NCBI GenBank assembly: GCA_965247265.1
Contig: OZ252002.1
Span: 2,170,001-2,234,000, forward strand
From: G965247265 sp965247265
GTDB lineage: Bacteria > Pseudomonadota > Gammaproteobacteria > UBA4575
DNA length: 64,000 bases
Direction: 5' to 3'
Below are positions 1 through 8,313 of the stretch, piece by piece. The notes under the pieces are model-generated. The model was not told the DNA's origin and did no database searches. It saw only the letters and a program-made list of their open reading frames with translations. The first letter of the stretch is position 1. Each line of letters starts with the position of its first letter. The position numbers and the translations under genes are program-made.

Positions 1-200
1 TTAACCCTTGGCTTTCTTATCTGATAACATCGATACGTAATCTTCCCTTCTTCTTCAAGCTTTGCGTAAATGGCTCTTAATGATAAGCATGCATCTGCTA
101 CATGCACCACATCTACTGGCTCCCATTCCACATATGGCTTCTTCATTATCTGATCAGCCTTGATAATCTCTTCTTTTATATTGGCGTGGATTTCAATCAA
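1..200 (-). CDS. Partial hypothetical protein, cut by window edge
   Basis: Reading leftward from a TTG at 198-200, about 66 codons stay open to the window edge, so the 3' end is missing. AAGGA lies six bases before the TTG and supports it as a start; an in-frame TAA lies a little further upstream. The peptide is charged, with a helical-looking stretch (DACLSLRAIYAKLEEEGKI). I do not recognise the family. It lies left of the outermost att repeat, so it should be host DNA or an older insertion. Confidence 0.4.
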   Translation of the reverse strand, partial: MIEIHANIKEEIIKADQIMKKPYVEWEPVDVVHVADACLSLRAIYAKLEEEGKITYRCYQIRKPRV

Positions 201-517
201 AATTGATCCTTCTTGATGTTAAAATGGCCTATATCGACTAACCCCTACCCTTACCCTTACTTACCCATATATAAGCGATTTTCCCCTCTGAAAGCCGCAT
301 AGAATAGGGCCGAAATTCAAGTTTTTAAGGGTCTTAGGTATCTATAAATAGCTAGAAACTTGGTCTTATTATTCAGGTCTAAAGTCATACCTATTGTTTG
401 GTTAGCTCCATTACCAATGGATGGGTTATAGAAGTTATTCAGTAGGTGCTCGCCATCGTAGGCTTGTGTGTATCCCTAAGCACAAACCATCTGTTAGTGG
501 TGGCGTTCTTTCACTAT
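201..517. other. Intergenic, no gene seen
   Basis: No convincing coding frame on either strand. Positions about 239-268 hold a short run of CCCTTAC-like repeats, too short to interpret. Confidence 0.5.
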
Positions 518-1063
518 TTAATTTCTAGTTGCTCTAGCAATCTCTTCAAAGTTTATATCTTTATAGCTGAACACTTGGTTATTCATTAGACTTTTATCAT
601 AATTATCTACCCAATCCTTATGAAGCCCTAAATCCATATGTGTGGGTGGGGCAATAGTAAACGTCACAGAGTATAAATCTGATGTTTTTCCAGGAAGAGA
701 AATGTTTCTTGCATAATGAAAGTTATCGACTAAATTAATATGCGGTAGCAAATCTACGAAAGCGCTTAACCCTGTTGTTTGATTAACAACTTTAGCAGTA
801 ATGTAAAGGTAAGGTACAAAACCTCCTTCTGGTGTTCCCTCAGGAATGTCTTTATCAGCCCAATTAACACGCGCTTCGATATGAACATGGGTTTCACTCT
901 CATTAATATGGCGCATGCTTGGCATTATCTGATCCTTGATGGCTCCTTCAAAAATGAACACGATCCCTGGTGATACAGTTTCTTCACCAATAACCAATTC
1001 AATTGCATGAACAATTGAAAAATTAGCTAAAACGAAAAAAATTAATATTAACTTCTTAATCAT
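518..1063 (-). CDS. P19/Tp34-type periplasmic metal-binding protein (Fe2+/Cu2+ transport family)
   Basis: A 181-residue protein with a clear signal peptide (MIKKLILIFFVLANFSIVHA) and a single Ig-like domain of the iron-transport P19/Tp34/FtrA family. Seen in the sequence: the HVHIEA strand, the VPYLYITAKV strand, and a His-rich patch with PHINL and FHYARNI; these align with P19 elements that bind copper or iron at the domain surface. Where P19 has MPMV, this protein has LPHI, so a methionine ligand seems replaced by histidine (inference). Family members deliver metal to an FTR1-type permease, but none is encoded nearby. Expected location is the periplasm. A Fur-like site lies about 250 bp upstream. 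Confidence 0.8.
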   Translation of the reverse strand: MIKKLILIFFVLANFSIVHAIELVIGEETVSPGIVFIFEGAIKDQIMPSMRHINESETHVHIEARVNWADKDIPEGTPEGGFVPYLYITAKVVNQTTGLSAFVDLLPHINLVDNFHYARNISLPGKTSDLYSVTFTIAPPTHMDLGLHKDWVDNYDKSLMNNQVFSYKDINFEEIARATRN

Positions 1064-1567
1064 TAGATTTTCCTTATTTATTTTTGAGTTTAATACACAG
1101 CCTGGCTAGATTTAATTGTATTGTTAATGTTTAGCTTTGTTTTAAAAATAGCCCTTGTAACCATATCGTTGCCCCTTAGTAAATTTTCTTTGAATTTTAT
1201 AAATTCCGATTAGTGAAAATTGATTAGTCTTGGATTAATCATAGGTTCGTGCAGGATCTGTTTTTTTGTGCTTGTTATGTGACATGTTTCAATAATATCT
1301 ATTTGCTAATAATAACGATTCGCATTAGTATTCGCAATAAGTTTACATCATTTTGGAAGAATTAATTAAGATTTACTAAATTTTATGAAGTTTTTTCTCT
1401 ATTAAACAGTAACTTATTTATTGTCCTTGCAGCTATCACTGCTTTACAAATGTAACTTCTTGGAGAATCCCATGTAAAAGCAATAGAATAATTGCAAAAT
1501 TCTTTTCGCGAAATTTTCGCGGCGAAAAGTTTAGATGTTCTAAATTTATCTAAGCCCTTGTTTTTTA
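1064..1567. other. AT-rich intergenic region upstream of the P19-type gene
   Basis: It contains the likely leftward promoter of the P19-type gene and a Fur-like site, and ends at the outermost att repeat. A 72-codon leftward ORF at 1383-1601 reads through the att repeat and looks like chance coding. No other gene seen. Confidence 0.5.
1307..1327. promoter_or_regulatory. Candidate Fur box
   Basis: On the minus strand the sequence reads TAATGCGAATCGTTATTATT, which resembles gammaproteobacterial Fur operators (AATGMGAATNRTTATYATT-like). Its distance from the P19-type start is about 245 bp, long for a direct operator. The call rests on pattern only. Confidence 0.3.
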
Positions 1568-1612
1568 TGGCGCGCCCGGAGAGATTCGAACTCCCGACCA
1601 CCTGGTTCGAAG
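1568..1612. repeat. Left attachment site of element A (3' tRNA-Arg copy)
   Basis: These 45 bp are identical to 21524-21568 and to the 3' 45 bp of the intact tRNA-Arg at 57353-57397, in the same orientation. It includes the T-arm, 3' acceptor strand and CCA of the tRNA but lacks its 5' half. This is the remnant expected at the far end of an element integrated into a tRNA 3' end. Confidence 0.9.
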
Positions 1613-1752
1613 GGAAATAGTTTGAATTCCTTCAAATAGCGAGTCTAACTATAAACACATTAAAATCATAACGTTAAATACACGACGATCTTCGCGGACT
1701 ATTGCGTCTCCAGTCATAAACAGTTTTAAACAACAGCTATTTTACTAAGTGT

Positions 1753-1772
1753 GGTCACAAATCCGGTCACAA
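1753..1772 (+). repeat. Candidate integrase arm-type site, left end of element A
   Basis: GGTCACAAATCCGGTCACAA lies about 140 bp inside the left att repeat. A near copy (GGTCACAAATCCAGTCACAT, 18 of 20 identical) lies at 21434-21453, just inside the right att repeat. The symmetry suggests Int or Xis binding sites. Confidence 0.5.
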
Positions 1773-1780
1773 CATAATCA

Positions 1781-2308
1781 TTAAGAAGAAACAGGCATAA
1801 ACTGAAGGACACTTGGGAGACGCACTTCTACACGGCTTCTCAATAATGCATCATCTTTGCATGCACTGATAAATGCATTAACGCCATGCACAACATCATT
1901 AATGAAAGACTTCATGCCAATTATTACGAGATTACTATTTTCGTTTGGATCATATGCATGTTTGCCGCCGTCGTGATATACGTATTTAATCGTATCAGAG
2001 TCTTCTGTGTGCAACTCGGCAGTCGAACCATATGTATGCAGAAAAGCACAACGCGCAGCATAAACATCCTTGCCTCTATATTGATATGGTTGATCTGCGT
2101 GACCTTGAAGATAAGTGTCAACCCATTGCTTAAAATCAGACCGAGTAACTCTATCTTTGTCTACAGGCCTGCCAAGAGATGCTAGAAGATCTATACATAT
2201 AAATGACATGGCAACTGCTGCGGTATTAATATCAGCTTCATCACATCGTTTTATCTCACTAACTAAACCAACTATAGCTTTCCAGTTTTCTGTAGATTCA
2301 GTTCCCAT
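1781..2308 (-). CDS. Hypothetical protein with HEPN-like motif
   Basis: 175 residues, no recognised family name. The stretch DVYAARCAFLHTYGS holds an R-x4-H pattern of the kind seen in HEPN ribonuclease-fold proteins, and the segment before it is predicted to be helical. It is the outermost gene of element A, next to the left att site, oriented like the restriction genes that follow. A role in defence is inferred from neighbourhood and motif only. Confidence 0.5.
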   Translation of the reverse strand: MGTESTENWKAIVGLVSEIKRCDEADINTAAVAMSFICIDLLASLGRPVDKDRVTRSDFKQWVDTYLQGHADQPYQYRGKDVYAARCAFLHTYGSTAELHTEDSDTIKYVYHDGGKHAYDPNENSNLVIIGMKSFINDVVHGVNAFISACKDDALLRSRVEVRLPSVLQFMPVSS

Positions 2309-2418
2309 AATTATTTATGCTCCTCAATCACAACGTGGTCGAGCTATGAGGTAATCACATAGCTAATACTCAGAGAATGGTAGGTGGTCATAGAGAGCTA
2401 AAGACGGTCTATTGGAGC

Positions 2419-3171
2419 CTACGACTTCCCTTTTAGATATAATTTGAGTTGTTCTATGCTTAGAGCAGGCTGCGTTTTATGTATCATGGCATGGCAGTTA
2501 GGACATACAGGAACTAAATCATTAACTGGATCCAGTATATATTCTTTACGTATGTCGGCCAATGGAATCTTATGGTGTACATGTATGTAATTCTCTCCCA
2601 ATGGACCATAAAACTTTTTAAATTCAAAGCCACATACTTTACATTTGTATCCATGATGTTTAATGCATTCAGCTCTTGCTTTGTCATCTCGCTCGTATGT
2701 ATTTACAGATATTTGCTTAGATGCACCTTCTATAAACTGCTTTGGAGTTACTATTTCCTCTGGAAGACTATTACCCAGAAAATTATCAGATGCATACCAA
2801 TCATTGCCAATTCGCTTCAAGAATTTATTTATAATCTTTGGTTCAAAACTTTCGATTTTTGAAGGCCCAATACCTTCTTCATCCTTGTTAGCGTTAGACA
2901 TCTTCATAGCAAAGGTTTTTAGCTGATAACCTTCTTCCTCAACCAGACGTATATGTTCTATTGCTTGATCATATGCCGGCGGCTTTCGACCCCTGGAATT
3001 GATTCCCCATTCTTCACCAAGTATCAAAGAAGTATTTCCTCTAGTGTGAATATCCCAAGCACCGAATATGACAAACTTTTCTTTCATATTTACAAATGAC
3101 CAGCTCCACGTCCAATTGGCACATGTAGCTCCTTGAGACTCTATGAACTTTTTTCGGCTTAAAGAAGACAA
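2419..3171 (-). CDS. HNH endonuclease, McrA-like
   Basis: 250 residues. The C-terminal third is a zinc-supported HNH nuclease: CKVCGFEF, then HVHHKIPL, an N-V-P turn (NDLVPVCPNCHAMIHK) and the second Cys pair. The N-terminal half (WTWSWSFVN, FVIFGAWD, ILGEEWG followed by a DQAIEHIRLVEEEGYQLK helix) resembles the recognition domain of modification-dependent McrA-type enzymes. Such type IV enzymes cut modified DNA, for example methylated or hydroxymethylated phage genomes. It sits in the same leftward block as the type I restriction genes. The nuclease call is firm; the McrA-type specificity is tentative. Confidence 0.75.
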   Translation of the reverse strand: MSSLSRKKFIESQGATCANWTWSWSFVNMKEKFVIFGAWDIHTRGNTSLILGEEWGINSRGRKPPAYDQAIEHIRLVEEEGYQLKTFAMKMSNANKDEEGIGPSKIESFEPKIINKFLKRIGNDWYASDNFLGNSLPEEIVTPKQFIEGASKQISVNTYERDDKARAECIKHHGYKCKVCGFEFKKFYGPLGENYIHVHHKIPLADIRKEYILDPVNDLVPVCPNCHAMIHKTQPALSIEQLKLYLKGKS

Positions 3172-3271
3172 TGTATTATTGACATCTATTATTGTAATTT
3201 ACAGTTAATGCCAATAAGATTGGTAAAGCTTTTTTATCATAACATCAAAATTAATATAGTTAAGAACCTTA

Positions 3272-4750
3272 TTAATCATTCGACAGCTTCATGAAAAATG
3301 CGGCTGGAAAACGGTCTGGGAAATGCTTGTGACGAGATGTAGACGCCGCAAGAGTCGTTGCACTCGCTGTAACTGCTGCAGCGGCCATAAAGTTAGCATG
3401 GCCACTTGCAATGAGGGGACCAGCAGCTAATAAACCTGCACTCAGCTCAGTTCCAATAATTTTAATAATATCTTTATCAATTTGATCCCACTCAACCTCT
3501 GCTTCACGTATTTTTTCATCTAGTTCTTCTGCCAAATGGATAGCATTAGCTTCATCGTATGGGTCCTCAGCGCATGCATTTTTCCAAACTTTATAAAGAA
3601 AACCTCTTAGAGATTTAAGACGACCTTCTTTTCGTATTGCAAGAGCATGGTCAAGGTTCATTTCATTTAAATACTTCAGTGGTGTGTTTTGAAAGGCTTT
3701 AGTAAATGGGGTCCAAACTTTATTTGCTGCATTATGATTTTGGCGATCTAGCTCTATTTCGCGCCACCTTACGTACAAATCCGTGACTAAATAAGAATTT
3801 GTTATCGATGCTGTAAGCTGAGCAATATCATAACTTGCTCCCGAAGAAATCATGTGCAATTGTCCAGACGGAGAACCTGGCCCAATGGGTTCAAGAAAGT
3901 CTGCATTTCTATCTCTTTGCGCTTGTATGTGTCTTAGATAGTCATCTACTGTATACCCATCTTTTCCTAAATTAAGCTCTTCGAACACTTGCTTGAGATA
4001 AGAATTAGGCGCACTAAGTAAAAGATGCTCATATGAACGCCTTTCAAAGTGGCGCTCTTTATGCTCCTTTAGCGATATGTCTCTCGCCTCTTGTAACTCT
4101 TCGCTTTCGTCAAATTTTTTCTGCTGACGGTTAAGTAATTCCCTATTCAGCTTTCTGTCAAAACTAGCTGGAGTTTTTATTATTTCAACAATGCCCTCAT
4201 CTAACCACGGAAGTAGAGAAAACCAAAAGTTAACATTTTTTAAAGTCTGGGAACGGTACTGTTCAGGATTTAAAATAGGATTAAATTCATCACGTACGCT
4301 CCAAGGATAAACAAAAGGATCCACAATTAAGATCTTATTTGCGTATGTCGAGTGTCGTACTATTCCTCTAGTAAGATATTTAGGTTCATAGTCTCCAATA
4401 TATAAGCCCGTAACGTCTGACTGGAATTTGCTTAAAAGTCTCTGGATATTCGTATTAGGCGGCCAGATTTCCATTATAGCTTCGTGAATTCTAACTACTG
4501 CTTCTTTAGTGAAAGCTTTTTTGTACACCTCAAGGTTTCGAATTTTTTCCGGTCCATCGAGTTGTAAAATTTCTACAATTCTATTAGCGAACTGCATATT
4601 TTTCCCTCGAACCGAGAGTCTTTCTCTTATATCACCTCCATCACGTAAAAATTGGTTCCAATCGAATTCGGATTTACAACAGTGCTTATACTTTTTGCCA
4701 CTTAGACAGGGGCATGGGTCATTGGGCTTGATTTTCTTATGCTTAACCAT
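3272..4750 (-). CDS. SEC-C motif protein of unknown function
   Basis: About 492 residues. A SEC-C zinc motif is at the very N-terminus (PNDPCPCLSGKKYKHCC), a module found in SecA and many accessory proteins. The large middle region is helical and unrecognised. A small-residue hydrophobic stretch near the C-terminus (SAGLLAAGPLIASGHANFMA) could touch a membrane. An upstream in-frame TTG at 4754-4756 is possible, but the ATG two codons later is more natural. It begins only about 12 bp after the hsdR stop and is probably cotranscribed with the type I operon, so an accessory defence role is plausible but unproven. Confidence 0.6.
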   Translation of the reverse strand: MVKHKKIKPNDPCPCLSGKKYKHCCKSEFDWNQFLRDGGDIRERLSVRGKNMQFANRIVEILQLDGPEKIRNLEVYKKAFTKEAVVRIHEAIMEIWPPNTNIQRLLSKFQSDVTGLYIGDYEPKYLTRGIVRHSTYANKILIVDPFVYPWSVRDEFNPILNPEQYRSQTLKNVNFWFSLLPWLDEGIVEIIKTPASFDRKLNRELLNRQQKKFDESEELQEARDISLKEHKERHFERRSYEHLLLSAPNSYLKQVFEELNLGKDGYTVDDYLRHIQAQRDRNADFLEPIGPGSPSGQLHMISSGASYDIAQLTASITNSYLVTDLYVRWREIELDRQNHNAANKVWTPFTKAFQNTPLKYLNEMNLDHALAIRKEGRLKSLRGFLYKVWKNACAEDPYDEANAIHLAEELDEKIREAEVEWDQIDKDIIKIIGTELSAGLLAAGPLIASGHANFMAAAAVTASATTLAASTSRHKHFPDRFPAAFFMKLSND

Positions 4751-4762
4751 TTGCAAATTGAA

Positions 4763-7102
4763 TTACTTATAAAGATGCTCTTGGAAACCCGTAAAGACTT
4801 CTCGTATCTTTTCAGGGCTCCCTAGGTGTGCAATAGCGTCATTCGTAGAGTGATACTTAAGTTTCAATAACGGCGTTAATTTCTCAAGATCTAATTCGCC
4901 CACTCCCAATGTAACGTAGTGATCCAGAACAAATGATAAGAATTCTTGTTGTTTATTATCGTAATGCTTATATATTTCTTCTTTGTGATTTGTCACCCGC
5001 TCTTCTCGTGAAATCGCAGGAAGCGCATAAGCAATATAAGCAAGTACATCAAACAGATCACTATTCTCCGCATCTACTACTCTGCTTACATCTCTAAGGT
5101 GTTCTACCCCAAACCCCTTTTCTTCAAGACCATCTAATAGTTTCTTACGAGTACTAGGCTTACTCCAAATATCCCTTAGTTCATCTTCATCTCTAAATAA
5201 CTCTGGTATCTCACCATATAAATGCTTAATAAAATCTGCAACTGATATAGGCTTTCCCTCGGGACTCCAAAAAGACGTTGCTACCATGTGTTGAATTGTT
5301 CTTTCTTTTCCGTCAGCCAATTTAATTTTAATCTTTTCACGTGGTGGAGGTGGCTCACCGCCAGTTGTAGGGCCTTCACCATTACCACCAGTGCTAGGTC
5401 CCTCGCCACCACCAGTTGTAACTGTTGTAGGTTCAGCTGGCTCACCGTCCCATTCCGGATCATTAAAATGTTCATAGCCCTTAACGAAATCGTAAATCGT
5501 AAAGTAATCCTTACCATCAAATAACCGAGTACCACGACCTACAATTTGCTTGAACTCAATAATAGAGTTGATCGGGCGCATCAAGACTATGTTACGAATG
5601 TTTCTCGCATCAACACCTGTAGATAGCTTCTGAGATGTGGTCAATATAGTTGGAATGCTCTTCTCGTTATCTTGAAACACTCGTAACCAGCACTCACCTT
5701 CTTCACCTTCATTGGCTGTAACACGTACACAATAGTTTGGATCATTACTAACTTTAATTTGGTTTATGAGATCTCTAACAGCACGTGCATGCTCTTGAGT
5801 TGCACAAAACACAATGGTCTTCTCTTTTTGATTAATCTCATCCATGAAAAGCTTAACTCGATAAGCTTCCCGTTCCTTTATTTCTATAACACGATTGAAG
5901 TCATCCTCTGTATAAGTCTTACCTTCTTCAATCTCGCCCTCAACTAATGTGTCATCCGAAGTATAGGAATACTCATCTAAAGTTGTCGCGTACTGCCTTA
6001 CTTTAAAAGGAGTAAGGAAGCCATCATTGATGCCTTCTTTTAACGAATAGATATAAACAGGCTCGCCAAAGTATGAATAAGTATCTGCATTTGCTTTACG
6101 CTTAGGTGTAGCAATTAACCCAAGCTGAACCGCCGGTGAAAAATATTCGAGTATTCCACGCCAGTTACTTTCATCATTTGCACCTCCTCGGTGACACTCA
6201 TCAATTACGATAAAGTCAAAGAAGTCTTTTGGGTATTCACCAAAGTATGGAACAGAATTACCTTCGTCATCCTTACCAGACATAAAGGTCTGAAAGATCG
6301 TAAAGAATACGCTGGCATTCTTTGGCACACTTCCCTTTTTACGAATCTCTTTAGGAGAAATTCTTACCAATGCATCTTCAGGGAAAGCTGAAAAAGAGTT
6401 GTAGGCTTGATCTGCAAGGATGTTGCGGTCTGCTAAAAAGAGAATGCGAGGTCTGCGAGTAGGTTGTTCACCACTCTTCCAGTCTTTTAAGTTCCATCGG
6501 CTATGAAAAAGTTTCCAAGCTAGTTGAAATGCAATAAAGATTTTACCTGTTCCCGTAGCTAAAGTAAGAAGTATTCGATCATCACCAGACTCTATTGCTT
6601 CGAGTGCTTTGTTAACTGCATTGTGTTGGTAATAACGAGCCTTCCATGAGCCTCCTTTATCCTCGAAGGGAACTTCTGAGAACCTATCGCGCCAATTGCT
6701 TACTTCGGGGAATGCAGCATTCCATAGCTCATCAGGAGTTGGATAACTGGCAACATTCCCTTCTTCACCGGTTTCCATATCAACACGGTAGATTCCTTTA
6801 CCGTTAGTAGAATAAGCGAAGCGAGTTTGTAATCTTTCTGCATAACGTTTTGCTTGTCCAAGTCCTTCTGTATCAGAAAGGCTTACTTTCTTAGCTTCTA
6901 TAACAGCAAGCTTCTGTCCTCGATAAAAAAGAACATAGTCAGCAATATCCTGTTTGCCTCTTTTGCCTCCACCAATGAGTCTTCCGTGTGTTATGACTTC
7001 CCGTCGAACTCTGCTTTGATCTACTTGGCCCCAGCCGGCTGCTTTGAGTGCTGGGTCGATTAGCTCTGCACGAGTTTCTGCTTCGTTAAGATCCAAATTC
7101 AA
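4763..7102 (-). CDS. hsdR: Type I restriction enzyme R subunit with altered Walker A
   Basis: 779 residues, EcoEI-like class. Seen: a restriction nuclease core (D55, E69-A-K71), helicase Walker A at 181-188, DECH box (VIDECHRGGAND), LIATPKRK motif, and QIVGRGTRL motif VI. It is followed by a Gly/Pro/Thr-rich linker and a C-terminal HsdM-binding-type domain. The P-loop reads TGTGKI, not TGTGKT: the residue that should coordinate Mg-ATP (position 188, codon at 6539-6541) is Ile, one base change from Thr. DNA translocation is therefore probably impaired. The start is a TTG overlapping the hsdS stop as TTGA. Confidence 0.9.
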   Translation of the reverse strand: MNLDLNEAETRAELIDPALKAAGWGQVDQSRVRREVITHGRLIGGGKRGKQDIADYVLFYRGQKLAVIEAKKVSLSDTEGLGQAKRYAERLQTRFAYSTNGKGIYRVDMETGEEGNVASYPTPDELWNAAFPEVSNWRDRFSEVPFEDKGGSWKARYYQHNAVNKALEAIESGDDRILLTLATGTGKIFIAFQLAWKLFHSRWNLKDWKSGEQPTRRPRILFLADRNILADQAYNSFSAFPEDALVRISPKEIRKKGSVPKNASVFFTIFQTFMSGKDDEGNSVPYFGEYPKDFFDFIVIDECHRGGANDESNWRGILEYFSPAVQLGLIATPKRKANADTYSYFGEPVYIYSLKEGINDGFLTPFKVRQYATTLDEYSYTSDDTLVEGEIEEGKTYTEDDFNRVIEIKEREAYRVKLFMDEINQKEKTIVFCATQEHARAVRDLINQIKVSNDPNYCVRVTANEGEEGECWLRVFQDNEKSIPTILTTSQKLSTGVDARNIRNIVLMRPINSIIEFKQIVGRGTRLFDGKDYFTIYDFVKGYEHFNDPEWDGEPAEPTTVTTGGGEGPSTGGNGEGPTTGGEPPPPREKIKIKLADGKERTIQHMVATSFWSPEGKPISVADFIKHLYGEIPELFRDEDELRDIWSKPSTRKKLLDGLEEKGFGVEHLRDVSRVVDAENSDLFDVLAYIAYALPAISREERVTNHKEEIYKHYDNKQQEFLSFVLDHYVTLGVGELDLEKLTPLLKLKYHSTNDAIAHLGSPEKIREVFTGFQEHLYK

Positions 7103-8313
7103 GCTACTGCCTTTTCTTGTGTTGCATCTTTTGTGAGTTCACCTGCGAATGCTTTTTGTAAGATAGATTGTTTAAGCTCAGATATTGCGGCGGCACGGTT
7201 TTTGTAGTTGATTTCGAGCTCTTTTACTTTAGATGAAATATCTTTGAATTTAGAAACTATTGACTTCTGAATTTCTGTTGGTGGAATATGCACAAGAATT
7301 TGTTTAATGCTTTTTAAACTAATTGTTGGCTGTGTAGTACCAGCAACAAGCCGGTCAATTTGTGATTTAGCATTTGGACTTAATAAATAATAGTAAAGCC
7401 AGTAGGGATTTACATTTGGAACTATGAAAACTGTATTCTGACCAAGACAAAATGGTTCATTAGATTCAACAATTGCTGGTACACCATAAGATCCGACACG
7501 CGATAAAACTAAATCACAAATTGTCGGTTTGTGTCTTTTTGAAAACTCCTCGTAAACATCTTGGTCAACTCTTCGAGCCCCATCTAAGTCTAAGTAGCCA
7601 TTTTTAACATCTGTTACTCTAATCATAGGATAACCACCTTCATCTATATATGAAGGCGTTTTATGAAGTGAGTCGATTAACTTCGCTATTTCACCTACTG
7701 GTTTTTGAATCCACTCTTTGCCATCTGAGCAAAGGTACTATTAAGATAACTTTCAAATAACTCTCGGGCATTCGCGAGGTTCTTCTCGGTATTGGCAATT
7801 GCTTGGTCTACGCTTGAAAAGACTTCATCCAAAATGGCGACAATGCTTTTTTGTATAGTCAGAGATGGAAGTGGGATTTTTAATTGGCGTATGCTCCCAA
7901 TGTTCAAACTGGCCCTTGTTGAACCTGAGATTGGAAACTCTTCATTTTGTGAAAGAAGCCAATAGCGTAAAAACCTACGATTAATGCGATGGCCAGGGTC
8001 AATGACTGCAATCGTTCTGCTTACATTAGCGCCACGTAGATCCTCTGGACATATGGCAACACGACCGATTGTGCCTTGAATACTTAATAGGACCTCACCA
8101 CCTTTTAATTCACTACGCTTAAACTCAGAATTCAACTCTGGCGTTATTAAATACAAATCTGAATTATCAAGATAATTCAAGCGTATATCTATCTTTAATC
8201 CGTATGAGTGGAATTCCCGATTTTTGACGGTCGCCGGGCTTTAAGACTCCATAACAAATTGGGCGCTTTTTAGTTAATTCTCCAAGCGATATTCTTTCCC
8301 ATTGCGGATTCAT
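7099..8313 (-). pseudogene. hsdS: Type I restriction specificity subunit, frameshifted twice
   Basis: The gene begins with ATG at 8311-8313, overlapping the hsdM stop as ATGA (MNPQWERISLGELTKK). A tandem GATA duplication (plus-strand TATC TATC, 8186-8193) breaks the frame after PLIRIKD; removing one copy restores KDIRLNYLDNSDLYLITPEL. A second shift near 7716-7722, consistent with loss of one base in an A-run, ends the first target-recognition half. Reading continues in another frame (EWIQKPVGEIAKLIDSLHKT) into the second half, PMIRVTDV onward. All elements of an HsdS of about 400 residues remain, but in three frames, so no full specificity subunit should be made. Confidence 0.85.

Noticed and set aside
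239..268. Telomere-like CCCTTAC repeats
   Set aside because: Only three or four irregular copies; a bacterial chromosome context and no hairpin end.
1383..1601. 72-codon leftward ORF across the outer att repeat
   Set aside because: It reads through the tRNA-derived repeat and an AT-rich flank; no ribosome-binding site and no protein-like pattern.
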